The notes under the pieces were generated by a model. That model had not been told where the DNA came from, did not search any database, and saw only the letters and a list, made by a program, of their open reading frames with translations. From positions 1,821,501-1,885,500 of the forward strand of contig NZ_CP115446.1 in assembly GCF_027912455.1 (NCBI RefSeq): DNA of 64,000 nt, read 5' to 3'. Origin of the DNA: Aurantiacibacter sp. MUD61 (lineage in GTDB: Bacteria; Pseudomonadota; Alphaproteobacteria; Sphingomonadales; Sphingomonadaceae). Positions 1 through 11,263 of this stretch are shown piece by piece (the stretch's first letter is position 1; each line of letters opens with the position of its first letter). The translations under genes were made by a program, and so were the position numbers.

Positions 1-1513
1 GCTTGTTGCTGTGCCCGCGGTGGCGCAGGGTCGTTCGACAACGCTGACCAATATCGATCTTGTTGCCGAAGAGGCTGCGCAGGCCATTTTCCGCCTGCGC
101 TTTTCGCCCGATATCGCCGATGTCGATCTGATCGGCGAGAATGGCGAAGCGGCTTTGCGACTGACAGATACGCGCCGCGATGCCGGGGCTGCCGTCAATC
201 GCCGGCTCACCGGCTTCGTGCGTTCTGTCGTTTTTGAACAAAGCGGAGAGGGGCTCGTGGTGCGCTTTCGCAGTGCTGGCCCCGCCATCGTTGAAACGCA
301 GACCAGCGGCCAGACCAATCTGCTGATAACCATTCGCCGACCGCGCCCGGGCGAACAGATCATTTCGGGAGGCCCCTCGCGTGGTCCTGATGACGATTAC
401 GGGGACAGCGGCGGAAATCTGCCTGATTTCTATGACCCACCTCCGGGTGAAGACGGCTTTGCTCTGATTGAATTGCAATATGCCGATGTCAGCGAGATCG
501 TTGGCCTGATCGCCGATGGTGCGAGCGTGCGCCCGAACAATGCCTTTATTCGTTCCGAACCCGGCTTCGGTTCGCCGGGCACCAACGGTACCAACTATGG
601 CAATGTCGTCCGCCCGCAGGTGGAGGAGGAGCTGCCGCTTGGTGAATCGGTCAATTCCGGGCTCGCAATCAACCGCCGCCTGAATGCGATCTGGGTCGAA
701 GGATCTCCTGAACGCATCGCCCGTGTGCGCCGCATGATTGAGCTGATCGACCGGCCGGTGGATAGCGTCATCCTGGAAACCCAGTTCGTGGAGCTGACCG
801 AGACCGGCGCGCGCAACATCGGGCTCGATTTCACCGATGGGCAGGGCCGGGTCGGGTTCGGCACTGTCCAGTCGGGGCAATTCCTCGACTTCGGCTTCGA
901 CCCCACGTCGATCGTGGAATCCTTTACTCTCCAGGCGGCAGTCTATGCGCAAATCCAGCAGGGCGAAGGCCGCATCGTGTCCGCCCCGCGGATTGCAGCG
1001 CAAAGCGGCTCGACAGCGAAGATCACCACCGGCGATGCCCTGCCGATCCTCACATCCATCCAGCTCTCGGGTGTGAACGGCGTTTCGCAGCAGGTCCAAT
1101 ATGTGAATGTTGGTGTGACGCTCCAGATCGCGCCGCGCACCAATCGTGATGGCTATGTGAATTCGGAGATTTACGCGGTCGTCTCCAGCGTTACCGGCTT
1201 TTCGCAGGGCTTCCCGACGATCAGCCAGCGCGAGGCGGAAACGAGCGCCTCCGTGCGCGACGGGGAAACCTTCGTGATCGGAGGCCTGACACAGGAATCC
1301 TCCATCGTCTCGGAAAGTCGCGTACCCATCCTCGGGGACATTCCGTTGCTTGGCGCGCTGTTCCGCCGCGAAAACTCCAGTGAGCAGAACACTGAGCTCT
1401 ACATCATCATCACGCCGCACATCATTCGCCACGGCGATACTGAACGCATGCGCGAGCTGCTGCTGCGGGAAGCGAATGGCGGGCTCCCGCCGCTGAGCGA
1501 AGGCGAAGATTGA
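1..1513 (+). CDS. secretin family protein (5' end cut off by the window)
   Basis: Outer-membrane channel subunit of the type II secretion / type IV pilus secretin family. The frame is open to the window edge. The residues before the first GTG (position 11) read LVAVPAVAQG, like the end of a signal peptide, so the real start lies upstream. The visible part has an N-terminal beta-rich, AMIN-like domain (about residues 10-110), a Gly/Pro/Asp-rich linker, one small secretin N-type domain, and the secretin core from about residue 250. The C-terminal signature VPILGDIPLLGALFR and ITPHII are diagnostic. No other secretion or pilus gene is visible here, so the system it serves cannot be named. Partners may lie upstream. 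Confidence 0.85.
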   Translation, partial: LVAVPAVAQGRSTTLTNIDLVAEEAAQAIFRLRFSPDIADVDLIGENGEAALRLTDTRRDAGAAVNRRLTGFVRSVVFEQSGEGLVVRFRSAGPAIVETQTSGQTNLLITIRRPRPGEQIISGGPSRGPDDDYGDSGGNLPDFYDPPPGEDGFALIELQYADVSEIVGLIADGASVRPNNAFIRSEPGFGSPGTNGTNYGNVVRPQVEEELPLGESVNSGLAINRRLNAIWVEGSPERIARVRRMIELIDRPVDSVILETQFVELTETGARNIGLDFTDGQGRVGFGTVQSGQFLDFGFDPTSIVESFTLQAAVYAQIQQGEGRIVSAPRIAAQSGSTAKITTGDALPILTSIQLSGVNGVSQQVQYVNVGVTLQIAPRTNRDGYVNSEIYAVVSSVTGFSQGFPTISQREAETSASVRDGETFVIGGLTQESSIVSESRVPILGDIPLLGALFRRENSSEQNTELYIIITPHIIRHGDTERMRELLLREANGGLPPLSEGED

Positions 1514-1621
1514 AGCGGACCATTTCGCTCCAATTCAATTGTAAAATCAGACACCTGTGGCCTGCATGCAACATTCTTGTGTGTAACGCGAAATTAACCA
1601 TCAATTACGTGTTTCGCGCGC

Positions 1622-1649
1622 TTGACCGTCGCAAAGGTCGGCGTAGTCT
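1622..1649 (+). promoter_or_regulatory. candidate sigma-70 promoter of the zincin-like gene
   Basis: TTGACC, a 16-nt spacer and TAGTCT lie about 120 nt upstream of the zincin-like gene, within the 253-bp stretch (1514-1766) that holds no convincing gene. The -10 match is weak and no transcript data exist. Nothing else structured was recognised in this stretch. Confidence 0.25.
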
Positions 1650-1766
1650 GCCTCCCACGGGAAGGGAGAAAGAGGTCGTTTTTTCGCTTGATCGGGGAGG
1701 GGAACCCTGTCTTGCGCCGCGATTGTCGCTCCAGTTTTTCCGGGACTGAAAACTGAGGAGTGAATA

Positions 1767-2624
1767 ATGAAGCTTACCAAAGGCAAAGTGCTGCTTGTTG
1801 CGGGTGCCGCAACCGCAGTCGTGTCCGTCGCCGGGCCTGCCATCGCACGCCATTCGTGGAACAACTACCACTGGCTGCTTTCGCCGGGCCAGGAAATCAC
1901 CGTTCCGGTGATCGACCAGACTGACGCAAGCTGGCGCGGCCACACGCAGATGGCTGTCAACGACTGGAACCAGTCGACCGTGATTCAGGCGCCTTATGTT
2001 AACGGCACTGCCGGTGCGGAATGCACCTTCGTAGAAAACCAGATCCAGGTCTGCAACGACGATTATGGCAGCGTTGGTTGGGTCGGCCTTGCCAGCATCA
2101 CGCTTGCAAATGGTCACATCAATTCCGGCTGGTCGAAGATGAACGACTATTATTTTAATCAGCCGCAATACTCCTCGAACGCTTGGCGTCAGGCAGTGAT
2201 GTGTCAGGAAATCGGCCACGATTACGGTCTGGGTCACCAGAACGAAAACTTCCGTACCGACTCCACGACATCGTGCATGGAATACACCAGTAATCCTGAA
2301 GGCAATGAATCGCCCGACGCCCACGACTATGAACAGCTTCTCGACATCTACGCGCATGACGATGCCAGCGGCGGCGGCGGTGGAGGCAACGGCGGCGGCC
2401 GTGGTCGTCCGAACCGCTTCGGTGCTCAGGGCAATGGCAATGCCTATGGTATCGGCAATCGTCCGGAAACCTGGGGCCAGCCGATCGGCTTCCTGCCGGA
2501 TGGTCGCCCGAACGTTTACGAAAAGCACGTCGAGGGTGTGACTGTTGTCACTCACGTGACCTGGGCGATCGGTGAAGGCCCGCGCGGCAACCATCATCGT
2601 GGCGGAGGTGATCACCACCACTAA
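1767..2624 (+). CDS. secreted zincin-like metalloprotease homologue with variant zinc motif
   Basis: A 285-residue exported protein. An N-terminal signal peptide ends near residue 27 (GPAIA), after a good ribosome site (gaggag). The core resembles matrixin/M10-M12 type zincins: C146 is followed by QEIGHDYGLGH (147-157), which has the layout of HExxHxxGxxH with Gln in place of the first zinc His. Further Cys residues (about 86, 96, 170) could form disulphides. From about residue 200 the protein becomes a Gly/Arg/Asn-rich tail ending in a His-rich stretch. It stands alone between a secretin and a divergently placed lipoprotein gene and is followed by a strong terminator. The family with Gln at this position is, to my knowledge, uncharacterised, so peptidase activity is inference. 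Confidence 0.65.
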   Translation: MKLTKGKVLLVAGAATAVVSVAGPAIARHSWNNYHWLLSPGQEITVPVIDQTDASWRGHTQMAVNDWNQSTVIQAPYVNGTAGAECTFVENQIQVCNDDYGSVGWVGLASITLANGHINSGWSKMNDYYFNQPQYSSNAWRQAVMCQEIGHDYGLGHQNENFRTDSTTSCMEYTSNPEGNESPDAHDYEQLLDIYAHDDASGGGGGGNGGGRGRPNRFGAQGNGNAYGIGNRPETWGQPIGFLPDGRPNVYEKHVEGVTVVTHVTWAIGEGPRGNHHRGGGDHHH

Positions 2625-2653
2625 ACGCCGCGCAGCTTAGGCTGAAGGAAACG

Positions 2654-2684
2654 AAAGGGCCCGGTTCACGCCGGGCCCTTTTTG
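2654..2684 (+). terminator. rho-independent terminator of the zincin-like gene
   Basis: An 11-bp perfect stem (AAAGGGCCCGG paired with CCGGGCCCTTT) with a 6-nt loop runs into a T-rich tail, about 30 nt after the stop codon. Confidence 0.9.
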
Positions 2685-2715
2685 TTTGTTCAGCTATCCT
2701 TCCGGTGCGGACGAT

Positions 2716-3237
2716 TCATTCGTCCCTTCGGTGGCAATAGAATTCGTCTGCGCCGATGATCAGCGTTACTTCGCTTCTTGGTGGGAAGGGTTCTATCCAG
2801 AGATCGGGCATACCATCGCGGACCGCAATCACGGGGCGGTCCGTCATGAAGAACGCTTCCACGAAACCGATCGCGTGATCGTGGCCCAGCACTTCACCCT
2901 CGGCGAGCAAATCCATATTGCCGCTCCACGCCTGCACATCGAGCCCGTCGGGTCTCTCGCTCGCGGGTCGCTCTGTGAAGGTGCAATTATCCGTACTGGT
3001 AGGGGTGAGCTGCTGTATCCACGAGCCTCTGTCCGGAGTCGGGTCCGTCCGTTCGGCAAAAGGCTTCAGTCCGCCCTCGGGCAGCCAGCTTGTCGGCACA
3101 TCCTCTTCGAGTCTTTCATTCGGAGCGGGCGGTGCAATCGCGCCTTCTATCGGCTCTGCGGGCGCGGGCCGTGCAGGCTCCTCCTCACAGGCGGTAAGGG
3201 AAGCCACCAGCAGGATTCCGAGCATTGATATTCGCAT
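2716..3237 (-). CDS. putative lipoprotein of unknown function
   Basis: A 173-residue protein. It starts MRISMLGILLVASLTAC, a lipoprotein signal with lipobox LTAC, so it is likely anchored to a membrane through that Cys. The start was chosen because AAGGAA lies just upstream and the lipobox falls at the right distance. The segment after the Cys is rich in Pro, Glu and Ala (disordered linker), followed by a compact C-terminal region with several Trp and Phe and two more Cys. The same frame stays open much further upstream, antisense to nusA, but that part is not coding. Divergent from rimP. I do not recognise the family. Confidence 0.7.
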   Translation of the reverse strand: MRISMLGILLVASLTACEEEPARPAPAEPIEGAIAPPAPNERLEEDVPTSWLPEGGLKPFAERTDPTPDRGSWIQQLTPTSTDNCTFTERPASERPDGLDVQAWSGNMDLLAEGEVLGHDHAIGFVEAFFMTDRPVIAVRDGMPDLWIEPFPPRSEVTLIIGADEFYCHRRDE

Positions 3238-3366
3238 ATTGCTTTCCTTACGCCTCTCACCTACATAGCCCCCATCCCGACATCGTCGTGACTTTGAAGG
3301 GGCTGGCGCCGGAAGGGGCCGGCACCAAACCGCTTTGGCATGAATTGCCGCAAAACTGGAGATCCG

Positions 3367-3921
3367 ATGGCCGATATCGCGCGCCTTACAGAAGTGATCG
3401 AACCCGAAGCAAAGGCTTTGGGCTTTGAACTCGTGCGCGTGAAGATGACCGGTTCGGGCGAAGAGCGCGCACTGCAGATCATGGCGGAGGACCCGGCAAC
3501 GGGCCAGCTGCTGGTGGAACAGTGCATGCAGCTCTCGCGCCGCGTGTCCGACCAGATCGATGCAGTCGAAGAGGGCGGCGAAGTGCTGGTTGAAGGCGCT
3601 TACAATCTGGAAGTGAGCAGCCCCGGCATCGATCGCCCGCTGACGCGTCGCAAGGACTTTGCCGACTGGGCAGGGCATGAGGCGAAAATCGCACTCAGCG
3701 AGAAAGTTCACGGCCACCGCAATCTGCGCGGAGAGCTGGTGGGTATCGAAGGCGATACCGTCACCATCGCGGACAAGCAGGCTGGCGAGGTTGCTATTCC
3801 GTTCAACACCATTCACTCGGCACAGCTTGTTTTCACAGACAAGCTGATGGCCGCAACACAACCGCTCGACATGACAGGTGTCGAGGACGTAGAAGAAACA
3901 GACGAAGAAGAGGCTCAGTAA
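3367..3921 (+). CDS. rimP: ribosome maturation factor RimP
   Basis: Assists late assembly of the 30S ribosomal subunit. The 184-residue product has the family pattern: an N-terminal alpha/beta domain with LGFELVRVKM and the conserved segment YNLEVSSPGIDRPL, then a small SH3-like C-terminal domain and an acidic tail. The start MADIARL is preferred over an in-frame ATG 27 nt upstream because GGAG sits 6 nt before it. It is first in the rimP-nusA-ylxR-infB order, with nusA starting 3 nt after its stop. Confidence 0.93.
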   Translation: MADIARLTEVIEPEAKALGFELVRVKMTGSGEERALQIMAEDPATGQLLVEQCMQLSRRVSDQIDAVEEGGEVLVEGAYNLEVSSPGIDRPLTRRKDFADWAGHEAKIALSEKVHGHRNLRGELVGIEGDTVTIADKQAGEVAIPFNTIHSAQLVFTDKLMAATQPLDMTGVEDVEETDEEEAQ

Positions 3922-3924
3922 GAG

Positions 3925-5595
3925 ATGGCCAGTCCGATTTCCGCCAATAAGGCAGAACTGCTTGCAATCGCCACCGCGGTCGCATCGGAAAAGATGATCG
4001 AGAAGAGCATCGTTATCGAAGCTCTCGAAGAAGCGATCCAGAAGGCCGCGCGTGCGCGTTTCGGCCAGGAAAACGACATCCGCGCAAAGCTCGACCCGCA
4101 GACCGGCGATCTTCGCCTGTGGCGCGTTGTCGAAGTGGTCGAGGAAGTCGACGATTACTTCAAGCAGGTCGATCTGGAGCAGGCGCAGAAGCTTGAGCCC
4201 GGCAGCAGCGTGGGCGACTTCATCGTCGATCCGCTGCCCGCCATGGACGATCTCGGCCGCATCGATGCGCAGAGCGCCAAGCAGGTGATCTTCCAGAAGG
4301 TCCGCGATGCCGAGCGCGAGCGTCAGTTCGAGGAATTCAAGGACCGCGCCGGCGAAGTCATCACCGGTGTGATCAAATCGGTCGAATTCGGTCATGTGAT
4401 CGTCAACCTCGGCCGTGCCGAAGGTGTAATCCGCCGCGACCAGCAGATCCCGCGTGAAGCTGCCCGTGTGGGCGAGCGTGTCCGTGCGCTGATCAGCAAG
4501 GTGGAGCGCAACAACCGCGGCCCGCAGATCTTCCTCAGCCGCGCGCATCCCGATTTCATGCGCAAACTGTTCGCGCAGGAAGTGCCCGAGATTTACGACG
4601 GCATCATCGAGATCAAGGCCGCCGCTCGCGATCCGGGCAGCCGTGCCAAGATCGGCGTGATCAGCCATGACTCCAGCATCGACCCGGTCGGCGCCTGCGT
4701 CGGCATGAAGGGTAGCCGCGTTCAGGCCGTCGTGCAGGAACTCCAGGGCGAAAAGATCGACATCATTCCGTGGTCGGAAGACACTGCGACATTCGTCGTC
4801 AACGCACTCCAGCCCGCCACCGTGGCGCGCGTGGTGCTGGACGAGGAAGAAGGGCGCATCGAAGTTGTCGTTCCTGACGACCAGCTTTCGCTTGCCATCG
4901 GTCGCCGCGGCCAGAACGTGCGTCTCGCCAGCCAGCTGACCGGTCACCAGATCGACATCATGACCGAGGAAGAAGCATCCGAGAAGCGCTCGAAGGAATT
5001 CGCCGAGCGTTCGAAGATGTTCGAAGAAGAGCTCGACGTCGACGAAACGCTGTCGCAGCTGCTTGTTGCTGAAGGCTTCGTGGAGCTCGAAGAAGTCGCC
5101 TATGTCGAGCTGGCCGAACTCGCCAGCATCGAAGGCTTCGACGAAGAGCTTGCCGAAGAACTGCAGAGCCGTGCCAAGGAAGCGCTTGAGCGGCAGGAAG
5201 AAGCACACCGTGCTGCCCGCCGTGAACTCGGCGTGGAAGACGATCTGGCCGATCTGCCGCATCTCACCGAAGAAATGCTGGTCGTGCTCGGCAAGGCCGG
5301 GATCAAGGATCTCGACGATTTGGCCGATCTCGCCACTGACGAGCTGATTGCGAAGAAGCGCGAAGCACCGCGTCGTCGCAACAATGATGGTCCGCCCATG
5401 CGTCGTCCGCAGCGCACTGAAGACAAGGGCGGCGTGCTCGGCGCGTTCGGCCTGTCCGAAGAGCAGGGCAATGAAATCATCATGGCTGCACGCGCCCACT
5501 GGTTCGAGGACGAAGAGGTAGCTGATACTGCTGCCGATACTTCGGACTCCGAGGCCCAAGCAGAGGAGGCCGCCGATGCGGAATCCTCAACATGA
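3925..5595 (+). CDS. nusA: transcription termination/antitermination factor NusA
   Basis: RNA polymerase-associated factor for pausing, termination and antitermination. The 556 residues contain the N-terminal polymerase-binding domain (about 1-135), an S1 domain (about 140-205, [16 protein letters not shown]), two KH domains (the second with [16 protein letters not shown]) and C-terminal helix-hairpin-helix repeats (about 365-540, with [13 protein letters not shown]), the longer architecture usual in alpha- and gammaproteobacteria. The last 20 nt overlap the start of the ylxR-like gene, suggesting coupled translation. Confidence 0.97.
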   Translation: MASPISANKAELLAIATAVASEKMIEKSIVIEALEEAIQKAARARFGQENDIRAKLDPQTGDLRLWRVVEVVEEVDDYFKQVDLEQAQKLEPGSSVGDFIVDPLPAMDDLGRIDAQSAKQVIFQKVRDAERERQFEEFKDRAGEVITGVIKSVEFGHVIVNLGRAEGVIRRDQQIPREAARVGERVRALISKVERNNRGPQIFLSRAHPDFMRKLFAQEVPEIYDGIIEIKAAARDPGSRAKIGVISHDSSIDPVGACVGMKGSRVQAVVQELQGEKIDIIPWSEDTATFVVNALQPATVARVVLDEEEGRIEVVVPDDQLSLAIGRRGQNVRLASQLTGHQIDIMTEEEASEKRSKEFAERSKMFEEELDVDETLSQLLVAEGFVELEEVAYVELAELASIEGFDEELAEELQSRAKEALERQEEAHRAARRELGVEDDLADLPHLTEEMLVVLGKAGIKDLDDLADLATDELIAKKREAPRRRNNDGPPMRRPQRTEDKGGVLGAFGLSEEQGNEIIMAARAHWFEDEEVADTAADTSDSEAQAEEAADAESST

Positions 5596-6304
5596 CACAT
5601 TAGGTTCGCCTAAAACCGAGACCGGCGCTTCCCCTGAAAAGGGGAGCGAGCGCCGTTGCGTGCTGACCGGGCAGACCGGATCGCGCGACGCTCTGTTGCG
5701 TCTTGCGATCAGCCCGGATGGTCACGTGCTGCCCGATGCGCTGGCAAAGGCGCCGGGACGCGGCGCGTGGATCGGGGTATCGCGCGCTGAGCTGGAGGAG
5801 GCGATTTCCGCCGGCAAGCTGAAAGGTGCATTGTCGCGCGCGTTCAAATCCGGTGACTTCACAGTGCCCGAAAACCTGGGCGCTCGGATGCAGGCTGCGC
5901 TGGAAAAGGCTGTCCTACAAAGGCTTGGCCTCGAAATGCGCAGCGGACGCCTTATCTTGGGGTCTGACCGGATCCGCGATGATGCCCGCATGGGCAAGAT
6001 TGCGGCGCTGTTTCACGCCCGCGATGCGAGCGAAGACGGCTGCAAGAAACTGGATCAGGCCTACCGCGTTGGCCTGGATGCAGAAGGTTCTGGAGTGACA
6101 GGCACGCGTCTGCCACTGGACCGGGAGGCATTGTCTGTGGCATTGGGCCGCGAGAATGTCGTCCACATGGCGCTTGCCGATACCAGATCGGCAGAGCGGG
6201 TCGCCATCCCGCTCGGGCGTTTGCAGACCTTTATGGGGGCCGCGCCTGCGGCCGGGACTAGCGAAGGTGCGGGAGTTATGACCGGCACCGGCGTGAATGA
6301 TTGA
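5576..6304 (+). CDS. YlxR/DUF448 family RNA-binding protein
   Basis: A 242-residue protein with an N-terminal YlxR-like domain (RRCVLTGQTGSRDALLRL and the signature PGRGAWI) and a C-terminal half with an L7Ae-like fold pattern, an arrangement common in alphaproteobacterial members. Its position between nusA and infB is the classic location for this family. Its biochemical role is not settled; nucleic-acid binding is the usual proposal. It overlaps nusA by 20 nt, and infB starts 24 nt downstream. Confidence 0.85.
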   Translation: MRNPQHDTLGSPKTETGASPEKGSERRCVLTGQTGSRDALLRLAISPDGHVLPDALAKAPGRGAWIGVSRAELEEAISAGKLKGALSRAFKSGDFTVPENLGARMQAALEKAVLQRLGLEMRSGRLILGSDRIRDDARMGKIAALFHARDASEDGCKKLDQAYRVGLDAEGSGVTGTRLPLDREALSVALGRENVVHMALADTRSAERVAIPLGRLQTFMGAAPAAGTSEGAGVMTGTGVND

Positions 6305-6328
6305 TTTTTGAAGGATAAGTACGAGCAC

Positions 6329-8835
<2,507 letters not shown>

Positions 8836-8836
<1 letters not shown>

Positions 8837-9024
8837 TGGACGGTGTCGCGAGCCTCGTCGTTGCCATTGTCGCTGGCGCGCAGATCGCCTTGGTCATCTA
8901 CGTGGTCATGCTCATGCGCCGTATTGCTGCAGCGCTGGCGTCGATCGCGAATAGTCTATGGGCCATCGGTAAGAGTTTGGAAAATTCGACGGAAAGAGAA
9001 AAGAGTCATGAAAAATCATCTTGA
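8836..9024 (+). CDS. small single-pass membrane protein, hypothetical
   Basis: A 62-residue frame starting inside the infB stop (TAATG), which suggests translational coupling. Residues 5-27 form one hydrophobic helix (VASLVVAIVAGAQIALVIYVVML) [shown here only as a segment of low polarity], followed by a polar, Ser/Glu/Lys-rich amphipathic tail. No family recognised. The TAATG overlap and the clean membrane segment support it being real; the short length and nearby repeat argue for caution. Confidence 0.5.
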
Positions 9025-9033
9025 ATGTCTTTT

Positions 9034-9110
9034 CGTCATCCCGGCGCAGGCCGGGATCCAGATGATTTGGTGCAAGGCCGGACTGGATTCCGGCCTTCGC
9101 CGGAATGACG
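9034..9110. repeat. interspersed inverted repeat (REP-like)
   Basis: Two 28-nt arms, beginning CGTCATCCCGGCGCAGGCCG and ending CCGGAATGACG, are imperfect reverse complements around a 21-nt centre. Elements of this CGTCAT-CCGG type are dispersed in many alphaproteobacterial genomes. It sits between the small membrane protein and the thioesterase gene and would fold into an RNA hairpin within the operon. Confidence 0.75.
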
Positions 9111-9119
9111 GGTAATTTG

Positions 9120-9542
9120 ATGACCGAAACACCCCCGATCCTGCAATGGCCCTCGGCCAAGATGATGGGCGCTGAATTCGTCTCGATGGATGAGGATACC
9201 CTCACCGTCGAGATGGCATTCACGCCGCCTGAGGGCTTCGCCAATATGCGTGGCTCTGTGCAGGGCGGATTGCTCGCCGGGCCGATGGATGAGGCGATGG
9301 GCGCTGCGGTTTTCCTGGGCACGAAGGGCAAGCTTCAACTTACGCTCGACATCAACCTGTCGCTGCTGCGTCCTGTCCCGATAGATCGGATGACGGTGAA
9401 GGCTCGCGCGGTGAAAGCCGGGCGGCGTGTCACCTATGTCGAAAGCGAGCTGTTCGACGTGAACGGCAAGCTCTGCGCCCGTGCGACGGCAACGACGATG
9501 ACGACCGAGTGGCCGGGTCAGGAGAAGGGACCGGACGCGTAA
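9120..9542 (+). CDS. PaaI-type hotdog-fold thioesterase
   Basis: A 140-residue acyl-CoA thioesterase-like protein of the hotdog fold. The segment [17 protein letters not shown] matches the central helix of the PaaI/YbgC group, with Asp (PMDEA) at the usual catalytic acid position. The strands that follow ([28 protein letters not shown]) complete the fold. The start is the ATG at 9120, which lies just after the inverted repeat. The stop overlaps the rbfA start (TAATG), so it is part of the infB-rbfA transcription unit. Substrate unknown. Confidence 0.8.
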   Translation: MTETPPILQWPSAKMMGAEFVSMDEDTLTVEMAFTPPEGFANMRGSVQGGLLAGPMDEAMGAAVFLGTKGKLQLTLDINLSLLRPVPIDRMTVKARAVKAGRRVTYVESELFDVNGKLCARATATTMTTEWPGQEKGPDA

Positions 9543-9937
9543 TGGCGCGCCATTCCGCCCCTGAAGACCAGTCCGTCCGCCTGCTCAAGGTTGGCGAACG
9601 CGTTCGTCATATCCTTTCCGAACTGCTCGCACGTGGGGAGGCGCATGACGAAACCTTACGCGCGCACAATATCTCGGTCACCGAAGTGCGCATGTCGCCC
9701 GACCTGCGCAACGCCAAGGTCTACGTGAAGCCGCTGCTAGGCGAGGACGAGGACGTGGTCATCAAGGCACTGCGTACCAACACCGCCTTTTTCCAGCGCG
9801 AAGTCGCCCAGCGCCTAGGGCTGAAATTCGCGCCCAAGCTGCAATTCCGCGCCGACGAAAGCTTCGATGAAGCGAGCCGGATCGACCAGCTGCTGGACGA
9901 TCCCAAAGTCAGGCGCGATCTCGACGAAGAAGACTGA
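9542..9937 (+). CDS. rbfA: ribosome-binding factor A
   Basis: Cold-shock related 30S maturation factor. The 131 residues follow the RbfA single-KH pattern: [17 protein letters not shown] near the start, [14 protein letters not shown] in the middle, and [19 protein letters not shown] near the end. The start overlaps the thioesterase stop. In many proteobacteria truB follows directly; here it is about 30.8 kb away. Confidence 0.95.
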   Translation: MARHSAPEDQSVRLLKVGERVRHILSELLARGEAHDETLRAHNISVTEVRMSPDLRNAKVYVKPLLGEDEDVVIKALRTNTAFFQREVAQRLGLKFAPKLQFRADESFDEASRIDQLLDDPKVRRDLDEED

Positions 9938-9956
9938 ATTCCCCAGTCTCCGATTG

Positions 9957-10053
9957 CCTTGAGCTTGTCGAAGGGCTGCCCTTCCTTTTAGTCCAGCACG
10001 ACACAAAAAGCAGTCGTTGGCCGATGGCCAGCTACGCTTCCAACAAGCTCAGG
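9957..10053. repeat. interspersed inverted repeat, second family
   Basis: The left arm contains TTGAGCTTGTCGAAG and the right arm CTTCCAACAAGCTCAG, an imperfect reverse complement. This resembles the abundant sphingomonad repeat with the core TTCGACAAGCTCAGGACGAG. It lies in the 150-bp gap between rbfA and tdk and may act as a transcript boundary. Confidence 0.65.
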
Positions 10054-10087
10054 ACGAGCGGGTCTTGGGATCTTGCGTGAGGGACCG

Positions 10088-10669
10088 ATGGCCAAGCTCT
10101 ATTTCTACTACGCCAGCATGAATGCGGGCAAATCGACCACGCTGTTGCAGGCGGATTTTAATTATCGCGAGCGGGGCATGAACACCATGCTGTGGACCGC
10201 GGCCATCGATACGCGCGCCGATGCCGCGATTGCGAGCCGGATCGGACTGGAGGCGGATGCGCACCGCTATACGCCCGGCACCAATCTCTACCGCGAAGTG
10301 ACGGCACAGCATGAGCAAGGCAAACTCGCCTGCGTACTGGTGGACGAAGCGCAATTCCTTACCGCCGTGCAGGTGTGGCAACTGGCGCGGCTTGCCGATG
10401 AACTTGGCATCCCGGTGCTCTGCTACGGTCTGCGCACCGATTTTCGCGGGGACCTGTTCCCCGGCTCGGCAGTGCTCCTCGGTGTCGCGGATTCGCTCGT
10501 TGAGCTGAAGGCGGTGTGCCATTGCGGCAGAAAGGCCACAATGAACCTGCGCGTTACTGCAAGCGGCGATGCTGTGGGGGAAGGCCAGCAGACCGAGATC
10601 GGCGGTAACGAGCGGTATGTTGCGCTTTGCCGGAAGCATTTTGCCGAGCAATTGGAGATGTATCGGTGA
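10088..10669 (+). CDS. tdk: thymidine kinase
   Basis: Salvage enzyme phosphorylating thymidine with ATP. The 193-residue type II (E. coli-like) kinase has the P-loop SMNAGKST (about residues 9-16), the DEAQF segment with the catalytic Glu, and zinc-ligand-like CHC and CxxH motifs ([15 protein letters not shown]). The start MAKLYFYY was chosen because GAGGGA precedes it. Convergent with the flavodoxin gene across an inverted repeat. Confidence 0.93.
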   Translation: MAKLYFYYASMNAGKSTTLLQADFNYRERGMNTMLWTAAIDTRADAAIASRIGLEADAHRYTPGTNLYREVTAQHEQGKLACVLVDEAQFLTAVQVWQLARLADELGIPVLCYGLRTDFRGDLFPGSAVLLGVADSLVELKAVCHCGRKATMNLRVTASGDAVGEGQQTEIGGNERYVALCRKHFAEQLEMYR

Positions 10670-10675
10670 CCGTTA

Positions 10676-10768
10676 CGTCGGCCCGAACTTGATCCGGGCC
10701 AAGACTAACTGTGGTGCGCCGTACCTGAGAAGAAGGAAGCCCGGGCCCGGATCAAGTCCGGGCCGACG
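10676..10768. repeat. long inverted repeat between convergent genes
   Basis: Two 25-nt arms (CGTCGGCCCGAACTTGATCC... and its near-perfect complement) flank a 43-nt centre, between the stops of tdk and the flavodoxin gene. It is a third repeat family of the dispersed kind. It could serve both genes as a bidirectional transcript end, but it has no clear T-run. Confidence 0.7.
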
Positions 10769-10771
10769 GTT

Positions 10772-11263
10772 TCAAAAAACGCCCATCTCCAGTCCCGCAG
10801 CCAGCGTCGCGCCGAGCTCACCAGCTTTCGCCAACTCCGCCTCGCCAATGGACTTCTCCTCGAGAATCTCTTCCTTCGTTTGCGCACGCACATTGACGAT
10901 CAAGGTGTCCGCCACGCGCTTCAGCCGCCAGCCTCTCGCAATCCGCTCCAGCTGTGTTTTCGCGTTTTCACCATCCGACCCGGCGCAAATCAGCGCAGCG
11001 TAAGGCCGACCTTCGATCTCTCCGAGTACATCGTAAAAGGTCCGATCAAAGAACGCTTTCATCACGCCCGCTATCGCCGCGAGGTTTTCCGGGCAGGCGA
11101 AAACGTAGCCATCAGCCGATAGCAAGTCCTCTGACTGCACATCCTCGGCTTTGACGAAGCGAACATCGACGCCGCCTGCCTCCACAGCCCCATCGCGCGC
11201 GGCTTCTGCAAGCTGGCGCGAACCGCCAGTCCAGCTATACCAGACGATGAGGAGCGTCTTCAC
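10772..11263 (-). CDS. flavodoxin-family FMN protein
   Basis: A 163-residue flavodoxin-like / NAD(P)H-quinone reductase-like protein. The N-terminal IVWYSWTGGSRQLAEA matches the FMN phosphate-binding loop, and the segment FACPENLAAIAGVMKAFFDR matches the region next to the flavin ring. It overlaps the upstream AbgT gene by 4 nt (ATGA), so it is probably co-transcribed with the transporter pair. The partner and reaction are unknown. Confidence 0.75.
   Translation of the reverse strand: MKTLLIVWYSWTGGSRQLAEAARDGAVEAGGVDVRFVKAEDVQSEDLLSADGYVFACPENLAAIAGVMKAFFDRTFYDVLGEIEGRPYAALICAGSDGENAKTQLERIARGWRLKRVADTLIVNVRAQTKEEILEEKSIGEAELAKAGELGATLAAGLEMGVF

Noticed and set aside
1605..2621. 338-residue open frame antisense to the zincin-like gene
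   Set aside because: It lacks start signals and covers the other gene's terminal Gly/His repeats. The plus-strand frame has signal peptide, motif and terminator.
3238..5559. Long open frame antisense to rimP and nusA, continuous with the lipoprotein frame
   Set aside because: It has no ribosome site or family resemblance, and its length comes from GC-rich codon use of nusA on the other strand. Only the lipoprotein part (2716-3237) has a lipobox and start signal.
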